Part shown: positions 1-4,185 of the stretch, one piece after another
How the letters are laid out: each line of letters begins with the position of its first letter
How positions within the stretch are numbered: the stretch's first letter is position 1
Assembly: GCA_013203565.1 (NCBI GenBank)
Contig: JABMPZ010000049.1
Location: 1 to 6,101, forward strand
Direction of reading: 5' to 3'
Length of the DNA stretch: 6,101 nucleotides
From: Parcubacteria group bacterium
GTDB lineage: Bacteria > Patescibacteriota > Minisyncoccia > Minisyncoccales > CG1-02-41-26
The notes under the pieces: generated by a model
Database searches by the model: none
Told to the model about the DNA's origin: nothing
The model's input: the letters and a program-made list of their open reading frames with translations, nothing else
Program-made: the position numbers and the translations under genes

Positions 1-29
1 AAAAACACCCACCTTACTTCAAGTGGGTG
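1..29 (-). terminator. Rho-independent terminator, minus strand
   Basis: A perfect 7-bp hairpin (CACCCAC at 6-12 with GTGGGTG at 23-29, 10-nt loop) is followed on the minus strand by five U residues that run off the window edge. On the plus strand no T-run follows, so it acts leftward. It may be a backup terminator for the DUF3800 transcript, lying beyond the shared hairpin at 151-184. The T-run may continue outside the window. Confidence 0.6.
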
Positions 30-49
30 AGCAGTTACGTGGAAAACTA

Positions 50-78
50 TTGATTGACAACAAATTTTGTGTTATAAT
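50..78 (+). promoter_or_regulatory. sigma70-type promoter of the small RNA
   Basis: A perfect -10 box TATAAT lies at 73-78, with -35 box TTGATT at 50-55 and a 17-bp spacer. The predicted start is about G85, exactly the first base of the long closing helix of the RNA downstream. A better-looking TTGACA sits at 54-59, but its spacing to the -10 is only 13 bp, so TTGATT is preferred. No plus-strand open reading frame follows, which supports an RNA gene. Confidence 0.7.
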
Positions 79-84
79 AAACAC

Positions 85-184
85 GGTCGGTTCTCCGTAA
101 GGGGTAGTCTACCTCTCGACGATGTAGATAGCCGCAAGGCAACTGACCTCAAAAAAACCTGACTCATTTAAGTGAGGTTTTTTT
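85..184 (+). ncRNA. structured small RNA beside a DUF3800 gene
   Basis: This is a stand-alone RNA of about 100 nt with its own promoter and terminator. Its first 64 nt fold by eye into a four-way junction. P1 pairs 85-92 with 141-148 (8 bp, one G-U). P2 pairs 93-96 with 101-104 and is closed by a GUAA tetraloop. P3 pairs 107-112 with 124-129 (6 bp, one G-U, 11-nt loop). P4 pairs 131-133 with 138-140 and is closed by a GCAA tetraloop. Only UA (105-106) and A130 are unpaired in the junction. The terminator hairpin follows at 151-184. The fold is not tRNA, 4.5S/SRP, 6S, tmRNA or RNase P, and I do not recognise it as a known riboswitch. It converges on a DUF3800 gene; the published DUF3800-associated RNA motifs are the natural class to compare, but which motif, if any, is not settled. 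Function is unknown. Confidence 0.72.
151..184. terminator. bidirectional terminator shared by the small RNA and the DUF3800 gene
   Basis: An A7 run (151-157) plus CCTgACT pairs with AGTgAGG plus a T7 run (178-184). The helix is 13 bp with a single G-G mismatch and a CATTTA loop. Seen from either strand it is a GC-containing stem followed by seven U residues, so it can stop both the plus-strand RNA and the converging DUF3800 mRNA. The DUF3800 stop codon (164-166) lies inside it. Confidence 0.8.
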
Positions 185-1081
185 GTTATTCGAACAACCA
201 CTTAAAACATCCCAATTTATCTTGTTAACATCTGGCAAACAAATCAATCCACATCCTGCCACTTTATTGTTCAATGGATTATAATAGAAGTTGCATCTAA
301 TTTTTTCAAAATAAGCATACATTTCCATTTTTAATGAAATTTTTTTATCTTGTTTCTGACAAAATTCCCTACCAAATTTTATAAATTGCCTAAATATATT
401 ATAGGCGCAAACATCAGCTACCTGAATAAAATTCTCATTATAAGATTCAACAAAAACTATGTCCGATATTGTATTATATTTATCAACATAAATTTTTTCC
501 ATTCCAGAATTATCTTGTAATATATTCAAAATTCTACCCTGTTGTCCTTTGGTCACCCTTAAAGAAGACTCCATCTGATCAAAAACAACAATATGAAGAT
601 TACCAGCATAATGTAACCTCTCAAACAAAACTTGAGTACTCTTAAGCAAGGGGATGCCTTCAGGGGTCTGCCTTTTTTCGTCTCCATAATATCTTTTATC
701 AAAGACAACAGCAATAATTTTCATTTCTTTCTTATATTTCGCTATTAATTCAATAAAGGCATCACCAAATTTGTTTAGTTTCTCAGCAGAAATCTGAAAT
801 GGCAATAAGTAATGTTTCTTCCTTTGATATGGATTTCGTAGCCAATCTGATTTTACCTCCACCCTATGGGTACTAAAATAGGCCTTCTTTAATTTATTTA
901 TCACAACATTTATTTCAGCTAAATACTCTGTTTTTATTCTAATACCGCACAAAACAAAATAGTTGTCACGCCAAAAATCCTCATATTTATCAAATGGTGG
1001 AGGGTTATTTATAAAATCCTTAGTATATGGTGTTTTGTACTCTTTCTGTCCACTTTCGTCTATGAATACTTTATAAAACAT
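164..1081 (-). CDS. DUF3800 domain protein
   Basis: The 305-aa protein opens with the family hallmark F-I-D-E-S-G (D8, E9, S10, G11) followed by a Y-F-V-L-C-G-I strand (41-47). Other conserved-looking acidic positions are E75 in V-E-V-K-S, D168 in V-V-F-D-Q and D223 in Q-V-A-D-V. That pattern of acidic residues on strands, ending in a Q-x-A-D helix, is what is known of DUF3800, a family of unknown function with a predicted RNase H-like fold. A metal-dependent nucleic-acid activity is therefore plausible but unproven. Length is normal and no signal peptide or membrane segment is visible, so it should be cytoplasmic. The ATG at 1079-1081 places the DESG motif at the N-terminus as expected. It has its own promoter, no Shine-Dalgarno, and a TGA stop. 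Its 3' end overlaps the terminator of a convergent structured RNA, which suggests the RNA is its partner or regulator. Confidence 0.85.
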   Translation of the reverse strand: MFYKVFIDESGQKEYKTPYTKDFINNPPPFDKYEDFWRDNYFVLCGIRIKTEYLAEINVVINKLKKAYFSTHRVEVKSDWLRNPYQRKKHYLLPFQISAEKLNKFGDAFIELIAKYKKEMKIIAVVFDKRYYGDEKRQTPEGIPLLKSTQVLFERLHYAGNLHIVVFDQMESSLRVTKGQQGRILNILQDNSGMEKIYVDKYNTISDIVFVESYNENFIQVADVCAYNIFRQFIKFGREFCQKQDKKISLKMEMYAYFEKIRCNFYYNPLNNKVAGCGLICLPDVNKINWDVLSGCSNNKKTSLK

Positions 1082-1115
1082 AAATAATCTTTTATATAAA
1101 TCTTCTCACAACTCC

Positions 1116-1145
1116 ATTATAACAAAAAAGCCCATACCTGGACAA
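1116..1145 (-). promoter_or_regulatory. promoter of the DUF3800 gene
   Basis: On the minus strand a perfect TATAAT (1116-1121) follows TTGTCC (1140-1145, 4 of 6 matches to TTGACA) with an 18-bp spacer. The start would be near 1109, giving a short A/T-rich leader of about 28 nt. The spacer contains the weak terminator hairpin of the toxin operon. Confidence 0.55.
1124..1143 (-). terminator. weak terminator after the toxin gene
   Basis: On the minus strand GTCC (1140-1143) and GGGC (1130-1133) form a 4-bp stem with one G-U pair and a 6-nt loop, followed by six U residues (1124-1129). The stem is short, so termination may be partial and read-through into the DUF3800 gene is possible. It sits 21 nt after the toxin stop codon. 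Confidence 0.4.
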
Positions 1146-1164
1146 TTTTTTAAAAAAATAAAAC

Positions 1165-1464
1165 TTAATTAAAATTTATTTTATAAGTAAGTTTGTTTTT
1201 AGGACGGATAAAATAAAATTTAACTTTTTTAACCTTCTCGTCAACTGAATAAAAAATTCTGAAAGAATCTCCACAAATATGTCGTCGAAATATTGTGACC
1301 CCTTTATCTCCAGAAGCACCCTTCACCTTCTCGGCTTTGTGGTATGGGTTTTCTAAAATTTTATCAATGCTTTTCTTTAATATTTGTTTCGTCTTTTGAT
1401 TTTTTATATAATGCTTTATGTCTTTACCAAACGAATATGAGGATTCTTTAACATATTTAAACAT
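1165..1464 (-). CDS. RelE/ParE-family toxin
   Basis: This is a 99-aa basic protein, a typical size for the RelE/ParE superfamily. The N-terminal half is two Lys-rich helices (about 12-40, ending I-L-E-N-P), followed by a G-K-like turn region and beta strands with the family pattern F-R-R-H-I-C-G-D-S-F-R-I-F-Y-S-V-D (59-75). The last strands are K-F-Y-F-I-R (82-87). R60/R61, R69, Y72 and R87 are candidates for the basic and aromatic residues that RelE ribosome-dependent mRNA interferases use. ParE-type gyrase poisons have the same fold, so the target cannot be assigned. The gene lies 13 nt after a small ORF whose C-terminus looks like an antitoxin, in the antitoxin-first order usual for type II modules. 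It has no Shine-Dalgarno and depends on the operon promoter at 1959-1987. No truncation is seen. Confidence 0.75.
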   Translation of the reverse strand: MFKYVKESSYSFGKDIKHYIKNQKTKQILKKSIDKILENPYHKAEKVKGASGDKGVTIFRRHICGDSFRIFYSVDEKVKKVKFYFIRPKNKLTYKINFN

Positions 1465-1477
1465 TTTACAATTAATT

Positions 1478-1687
1478 TTAAGTAGCTAATAAAGCATCTA
1501 TCTCCTCACTAGAGAGAATTTTGCCTTTTGCAAAATCATCTTTTGCTTTTTTAAGACAAATAATATCTTCATCAGATAAGTCACTTAAAAACACTTCTTC
1601 TTTTTTAATAAATTTAGGAGAAATATTCAACCTTATTGTTTCAAAGTCTGTAGATGCAAATTCTTGAGTTGGACAACTAAAAGTCAT
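1478..1687 (-). CDS. putative antitoxin partner of the RelE/ParE-like toxin
   Basis: A 69-aa acidic protein encoded immediately before the toxin gene. I do not recognise a DNA-binding fold in the N-terminal part (1-30). The C-terminal part is an acidic helix followed by A-K-G-K-I-L-S-S-E-E-I-D-A-L-L (53-67). That ending resembles the tail of many small antitoxins (spacer, then S-x-E-E-h-x-x-h-L), which wraps around the toxin and neutralises it. The start overlaps nothing, but its ATG lies 2 nt after the DUF3467 stop codon, so translation is probably coupled to that gene because no Shine-Dalgarno is present. The assignment rests mainly on size, charge and position; family membership is open. 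If it lacks a DNA-binding domain, autoregulation may need the DUF3467 protein or not occur. Confidence 0.6.
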   Translation of the reverse strand: MTFSCPTQEFASTDFETIRLNISPKFIKKEEVFLSDLSDEDIICLKKAKDDFAKGKILSSEEIDALLAT

Positions 1688-1689
1688 AA

Positions 1690-1935
1690 TTATTTTTTAT
1701 TTTTTTGATTTAATATACCAAAAAGTGCTTTTTCTAAAGATTTTGCATGGTCCATAGAAATAATAACCCTACTAACCAATGTTGCATCTTTTGGTCCATG
1801 AGGTCCGCGAAAAAGAAAATCTAAAATAATTTCATTTTTAGACATATGAATATTGGCAAGGTTTGAATACACACCTCCTTTCACTGCATCCGGCATTGAA
1901 ACCTTTAAATCAATCGATTCTTTTTTAGTTGGCAT
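1690..1935 (-). CDS. DUF3467 domain protein
   Basis: The 81-aa protein matches the DUF3467 pattern: G-G-V-Y-S-N-L-A (20-27), then H-M-S-K-N-E-I-I-L-D-F-L-F (30-42), a P-x-x-P loop, and V-S-R-V-I-I-S-M-D-H-A-K-S-L-E-K-A-L (54-71). The family is small, soluble, of unknown function and widespread in bacteria and archaea. Residues 1-8 (Thr/Lys/Glu-rich) are probably flexible. It is the first gene of an operon with the putative antitoxin and the RelE/ParE-like toxin, behind a consensus promoter with a very short leader (about 17 nt) and no Shine-Dalgarno. Whether it takes part in the toxin-antitoxin system or is simply co-transcribed cannot be told from sequence. Confidence 0.75.
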   Translation of the reverse strand: MPTKKESIDLKVSMPDAVKGGVYSNLANIHMSKNEIILDFLFRGPHGPKDATLVSRVIISMDHAKSLEKALFGILNQKNKK

Positions 1936-1958
1936 ATTATTTTTTTACTTATTATTTT

Positions 1959-1987
1959 ATTATAATTCAATAGAGAAAAGATGTCAA
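1959..1987 (-). promoter_or_regulatory. consensus sigma70 promoter of the DUF3467/antitoxin/toxin operon
   Basis: On the minus strand TTGACA (1982-1987) and TATAAT (1959-1964) are both perfect and separated by exactly 17 bp. The start should be near 1952, leaving a leader of about 17 nt before the DUF3467 ATG. The -35 box begins 4 nt after the encoded CCA of the tRNA fragment, so the promoter lies right against the tRNA remnant. It is the strongest promoter in the window. Confidence 0.85.
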
Positions 1988-1991
1988 ATAT

Positions 1992-2029
1992 TGGTGCCCC
2001 CGCCGTGATTCGAACACGGAAACAATGGA
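1992..2029 (-). pseudogene. orphan 3' half of a tRNA, 5' half missing
   Basis: Read on the minus strand the segment gives, in order, an anticodon-stem 3' strand TCCAT (2025-2029), a 5-nt variable region TGTTT, a perfect T arm (CCGTG, loop TTCGAAT, CACGG), an acceptor 3' strand CGGGGGC (1996-2002), discriminator A (1995) and encoded CCA (1992-1994). A matching 5' half (expected acceptor GCCCCCG and anticodon stem ATGGA) is not found on either side. The anticodon is therefore lost and the amino acid cannot be assigned; the acceptor and T arm would suit a tRNA-Arg, but this is a guess. It begins at the base after the TAG stop of the endonuclease gene. It is not a copy of the tRNA-Lys 3' half, which differs in T arm and lacks CCA. 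Confidence 0.85.
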
Positions 2030-2869
2030 CTAAGTTAGATAAGAATTGATTGCTTTGTCTAGGATTTCGCGTTTTTCGAGTTTTTGTTTCCAGATGCTGT
2101 TTTTGCGGTTGGGGTTTATGTAAACGCCTTTTGAAAAATTGATTTTATCACGAAATTTTATGAGATTTTCTTTTCTACTTATTACAATTTCTTGATATTT
2201 TTCATCAATTTTACTTTCTATGTCAAACTCTTTTAATAATTTTTTAACAAGTTTTAAGGTTTTCAAATTGTGTTGGTATCCTCTGACCATACGCTTTTTA
2301 TTATACATACTAACACACCCTTCATCATCAAAAAACACCTTAAGGAATAATCTTTTTTCTGATACTGGGGCTGTTGTAATATATTTTTTCAATTCAATAA
2401 CTTTCTTGCGCATATAAATCGCAAGCTCAACATAATAAAATCCTATCCTATAAACTCCAGATCCTTTATCAAAATAGTGACGTGGCTCTAAATTAAATAC
2501 CTGCTTCATTGTGACCTCAACTTGATCAACTAACGCCTTACTACGGTTATTATAAACACAACCACTATTTGGAACCTGACCATCAAACATAAAGTGTGCT
2601 ACTAAAAAAATAAGACCCTTAGACCATTTATTTGGTTTAAGGACTGGTGCTCTGCCTGGCATACATTTTCCTTTTCTATTTTTTGCTATATTCTCTCCAA
2701 ATCTCTTAATTCTATCTCTACGTATTCTTGCTTTTACATCTTCCGGCAAAGGAATATCTGTTATATGATAATAGATCGTGGTCTTGGCTAGACCAGTTTC
2801 TTTCATTATCTCTGTAAGAGTGCGACCTGTATTGCGTAAAGATACGCAAATTTCTTTAGTAGTTAACAT
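2030..2869 (-). CDS. LAGLIDADG homing-endonuclease-like protein with N-terminal HTH
   Basis: The 279-aa protein starts with a helix-turn-helix of the resolvase/Sin type (about 15-41: T-L-T-E-I-M-K-E-T-G-L-A-K-T-T-I-Y). A basic linker (46-85) follows. Two LAGLIDADG motifs come next: L-V-A-H-F-M-F-D-G (89-97, acidic D96) and L-K-V-F-F-D-D-E-G (176-184, acidic E183). Both catalytic acidic positions are kept, so a single-chain, double-motif enzyme that cuts DNA at a long site is expected. A purely regulatory role (as in WhiA, where the LAGLIDADG fold is inactive) is less likely, because WhiA carries its HTH at the C-terminus. The ATG lies 4 nt beyond the 3' end of tRNA-Lys; the TAG stop abuts an orphan tRNA 3' half. 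There is no promoter or Shine-Dalgarno of its own, so it must be transcribed with the tRNA. No flanking space exists for a group I intron core. The ORF is intact, implying recent or selected activity. Confidence 0.8.
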   Translation of the reverse strand: MLTTKEICVSLRNTGRTLTEIMKETGLAKTTIYYHITDIPLPEDVKARIRRDRIKRFGENIAKNRKGKCMPGRAPVLKPNKWSKGLIFLVAHFMFDGQVPNSGCVYNNRSKALVDQVEVTMKQVFNLEPRHYFDKGSGVYRIGFYYVELAIYMRKKVIELKKYITTAPVSEKRLFLKVFFDDEGCVSMYNKKRMVRGYQHNLKTLKLVKKLLKEFDIESKIDEKYQEIVISRKENLIKFRDKINFSKGVYINPNRKNSIWKQKLEKREILDKAINSYLT

Positions 2870-2873
2870 AATG

Positions 2874-2944
2874 TGCCCCCAGCAGGGATCGAACCGGCGT
2901 CAGATGCTTAAAAGGCAACTGCTCTACCATTGAGCTATGGGGGC
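2874..2944 (-). tRNA. tRNA-Lys (anticodon UUU)
   Basis: The 71-nt gene reads as acceptor GCCCCCA/TGGGGGC (perfect 7 bp), D arm GCTC/GAGC with loop AATGGTA, anticodon loop CTTTTAA (anticodon TTT, U33 and A37 present), 4-nt variable region, T loop TTCGATC and discriminator A. CCA is not encoded (CAT instead) and must be added. Two stem positions are mismatched: U-U in the anticodon stem (GTTGC with GCATC) and C-U in the T stem (GCCGG with CCTGC). The D loop is short, but like many bacterial tRNA-Gly genes. It is probably functional but could be decaying. It follows dnaJ and precedes the endonuclease gene by 4 nt. Its first three bases are also the end of the hairpin at 2942-2967. Confidence 0.85.
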
Positions 2945-2967
2945 AAAGCCAACAGTTTGGCTTTGCC
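2942..2967 (-). repeat. 11-bp perfect hairpin overlapping the tRNA-Lys 5' end
   Basis: GGCAAAGCCAA pairs perfectly with TTGGCTTTGCC around a 4-nt loop (2953-2956). On the minus strand the last three bases of the hairpin are nucleotides 1-3 of tRNA-Lys, so this helix and the tRNA acceptor stem exclude each other. No U-run follows, so it is not a standard terminator. Confidence 0.75.
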
Positions 2968-3010
2968 GGGCAATTTAGAGAAATCTATGATTTCGCGTTA
3001 AGAATTGCCC
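2968..3010 (-). repeat. 8-bp inverted repeat with an inner hairpin
   Basis: GGGCAATT (2968-2975) pairs with AATTGCCC (3003-3010). Inside it GAAATC and GATTTC form a second 6-bp hairpin with loop TAT (around 2980-2994). It is directly contiguous with the hairpin at 2942-2967 and has no U-run after it. Role unknown. Confidence 0.65.
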
Positions 3011-3014
3011 CGGG

Positions 3015-3051
3015 TCGTGCGGAATATAGTGTTTATTCCTTATCCGCACGA
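3015..3051 (-). repeat. 9-bp inverted repeat downstream of dnaJ
   Basis: TCGTGCGGA (3015-3023) pairs with TCCGCACGA (3043-3051). The loop contains TATTCC, which could instead pair with GGAATA (3021-3026), giving two alternative folds. It lies 33 nt after the dnaJ stop codon. Without a U-run it is more likely a 3'-end stabiliser or processing signal than an intrinsic terminator. Confidence 0.65.
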
Positions 3052-3084
3052 TAAACCAATCTGTTGTGATGAATTATAAAATTT

Positions 3085-4167
3085 CTACAAACCTTCTTTT
3101 TTGAGTTGTTTTAACAACTCTTTTTGTTTCTTGTTTAACTTCTTTATATTCGGGGTTTTTACTTGAAACTCCACAAAAAGGTCTCCTGTCCCCCACCCAG
3201 AAAAATGAGGTATTCCTTTTCCTCCTATTCTTACTACTTTTCCTGATTCTGTTCCTTGGGGTACCTTTAGAGTAACCTTTTTACCTCCTAATGTTGATAC
3301 ATCAACTTCATCTCCAAGTGTTGCTTGAGAAAAACTTATTGGCATCATTGTAAATAGGTCATCTGCTTTTCTTAAGAATATTGGGTCGTCTTTAACAACA
3401 ATAGTGATATAGAGGTCTCCTGATTCAGCTCCTCTTTTCCCTGCTTCTCCTTCTCCTTGGAATCTTAAAGTTTGACCTGTGTCTACTCCAGCAGGCAAAG
3501 GAACTACAATCTCCTTGTTTGTTTTAATTCTACCTTCTCCTTTACAAACATTACAAGGGTTTTCAGGTATCTTACCTTGGCCCTTACACTCTGGGCATTT
3601 TGTTTCCTGTGAAAAGCTAATAGGACCCATGCGCTTCATCTGTTGCACCCAGCCAGTTCCTCTACATGAAAAACATTCTTTTACTTTAGTGTTTGGCTCT
3701 CCCCCTTTTCCATCACATCTTGTGCATATAGTCATTTTACTTAAATTTATCTTTTTTTCAACCTCTTTAAGTGTATCTTTCAAATCTATCTTTAATTGCA
3801 CTCTTATATCTTTTCCTCTGTTTACTGGCTGTCTTGGCTGTCTATTTCCAAAACCTCCCATGTTTCTGAACAAATCACCTAAGTCAATGTCGCCAAAATC
3901 AAAACCACCAGCGCCTTGGCCTTGGGAAAAGGAATTAAAGTCAAAACCACCAGCGTCTCCACCCATTTGACCAAATTGGTCATACTGTTGGCGCTTTTCT
4001 TGGTTACCAAGCACTTGATATGCCTCGTTTATCTTCTTGAACTTAGCTTCATCGCCCCCTTTTTTATCAGGGTGGTGTTGGTGCGCTAACTTTCTATATG
4101 CTTTTTTTATCTCCTCTGCTGAAGCGCCTTTCTCAACGCCTAATAGAGAATAATAGTCATCACTCAT
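3085..4167 (-). CDS. dnaJ: chaperone DnaJ (type I Hsp40)
   Basis: DnaJ delivers unfolded proteins to DnaK and stimulates its ATPase in the cytoplasm. The 360-aa protein has every element of a type I Hsp40: J domain (about 4-66) with the catalytic H-P-D at 32-34, a Gly/Phe-rich segment (about 69-107), and a zinc-binding domain with four C-x-x-C-x-G-x-G repeats (C148/C151, C165/C168, C191/C194, C205/C208). The two C-terminal substrate-binding beta domains follow (about 215-345), and the end is Lys-rich. It is slightly shorter than E. coli DnaJ (376 aa). The ATG at 4165-4167 gives the usual M-x-x-D-Y-Y start. It lies 18 nt after dnaK with no Shine-Dalgarno. No U-tract terminator is seen after it, so transcripts may continue through the hairpins into tRNA-Lys. 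Confidence 0.97.
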   Translation of the reverse strand: MSDDYYSLLGVEKGASAEEIKKAYRKLAHQHHPDKKGGDEAKFKKINEAYQVLGNQEKRQQYDQFGQMGGDAGGFDFNSFSQGQGAGGFDFGDIDLGDLFRNMGGFGNRQPRQPVNRGKDIRVQLKIDLKDTLKEVEKKINLSKMTICTRCDGKGGEPNTKVKECFSCRGTGWVQQMKRMGPISFSQETKCPECKGQGKIPENPCNVCKGEGRIKTNKEIVVPLPAGVDTGQTLRFQGEGEAGKRGAESGDLYITIVVKDDPIFLRKADDLFTMMPISFSQATLGDEVDVSTLGGKKVTLKVPQGTESGKVVRIGGKGIPHFSGWGTGDLFVEFQVKTPNIKKLNKKQKELLKQLKKEGL

Positions 4168-4185
4168 AATAAAAGTCTTTAATGA

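Noticed and set aside
54..78. Promoter using the perfect TTGACA at 54-59 with the TATAAT at 73-78.
   Set aside because: The spacer would be 13 bp, too short; TTGATT at 50-55 gives 17 bp with the same -10.
85..184. Riboswitch or leader for a downstream gene.
   Set aside because: A strong terminator ends the transcript and no plus-strand gene follows in the window, so a stand-alone RNA fits better.
1992..2944. One tRNA split by an intron that encodes the endonuclease (5' half from 2874-2944, 3' half from 1992-2029).
   Set aside because: The upstream tRNA is complete with its own 3' half. Its anticodon-stem 5' strand GTTGC cannot pair with TCCAT, and the acceptor would have an A-C mismatch. 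The ORF fills the gap, leaving no room for a group I core.
1992..2944. Attachment-site duplication from an integrative element in tRNA-Lys.
   Set aside because: The two 3' halves differ in T arm, variable region and CCA. They share only the T-loop core TTCGA and the GGGGGCA end, so they are not direct repeats of one att core.
3073..3078. A TATAAT on the minus strand just after dnaJ as a promoter for tRNA-Lys.
   Set aside because: No recognisable -35 at 16-18 bp (the sites read A-rich) and no extended -10; kept as an A/T-rich chance match.
3479..3970. Plus-strand open reading frame of 163 codons inside dnaJ, and shorter plus-strand frames within dnaK and the endonuclease gene.
   Set aside because: They are mirror frames of well-supported minus-strand genes, with no family resemblance, promoter or start signal.
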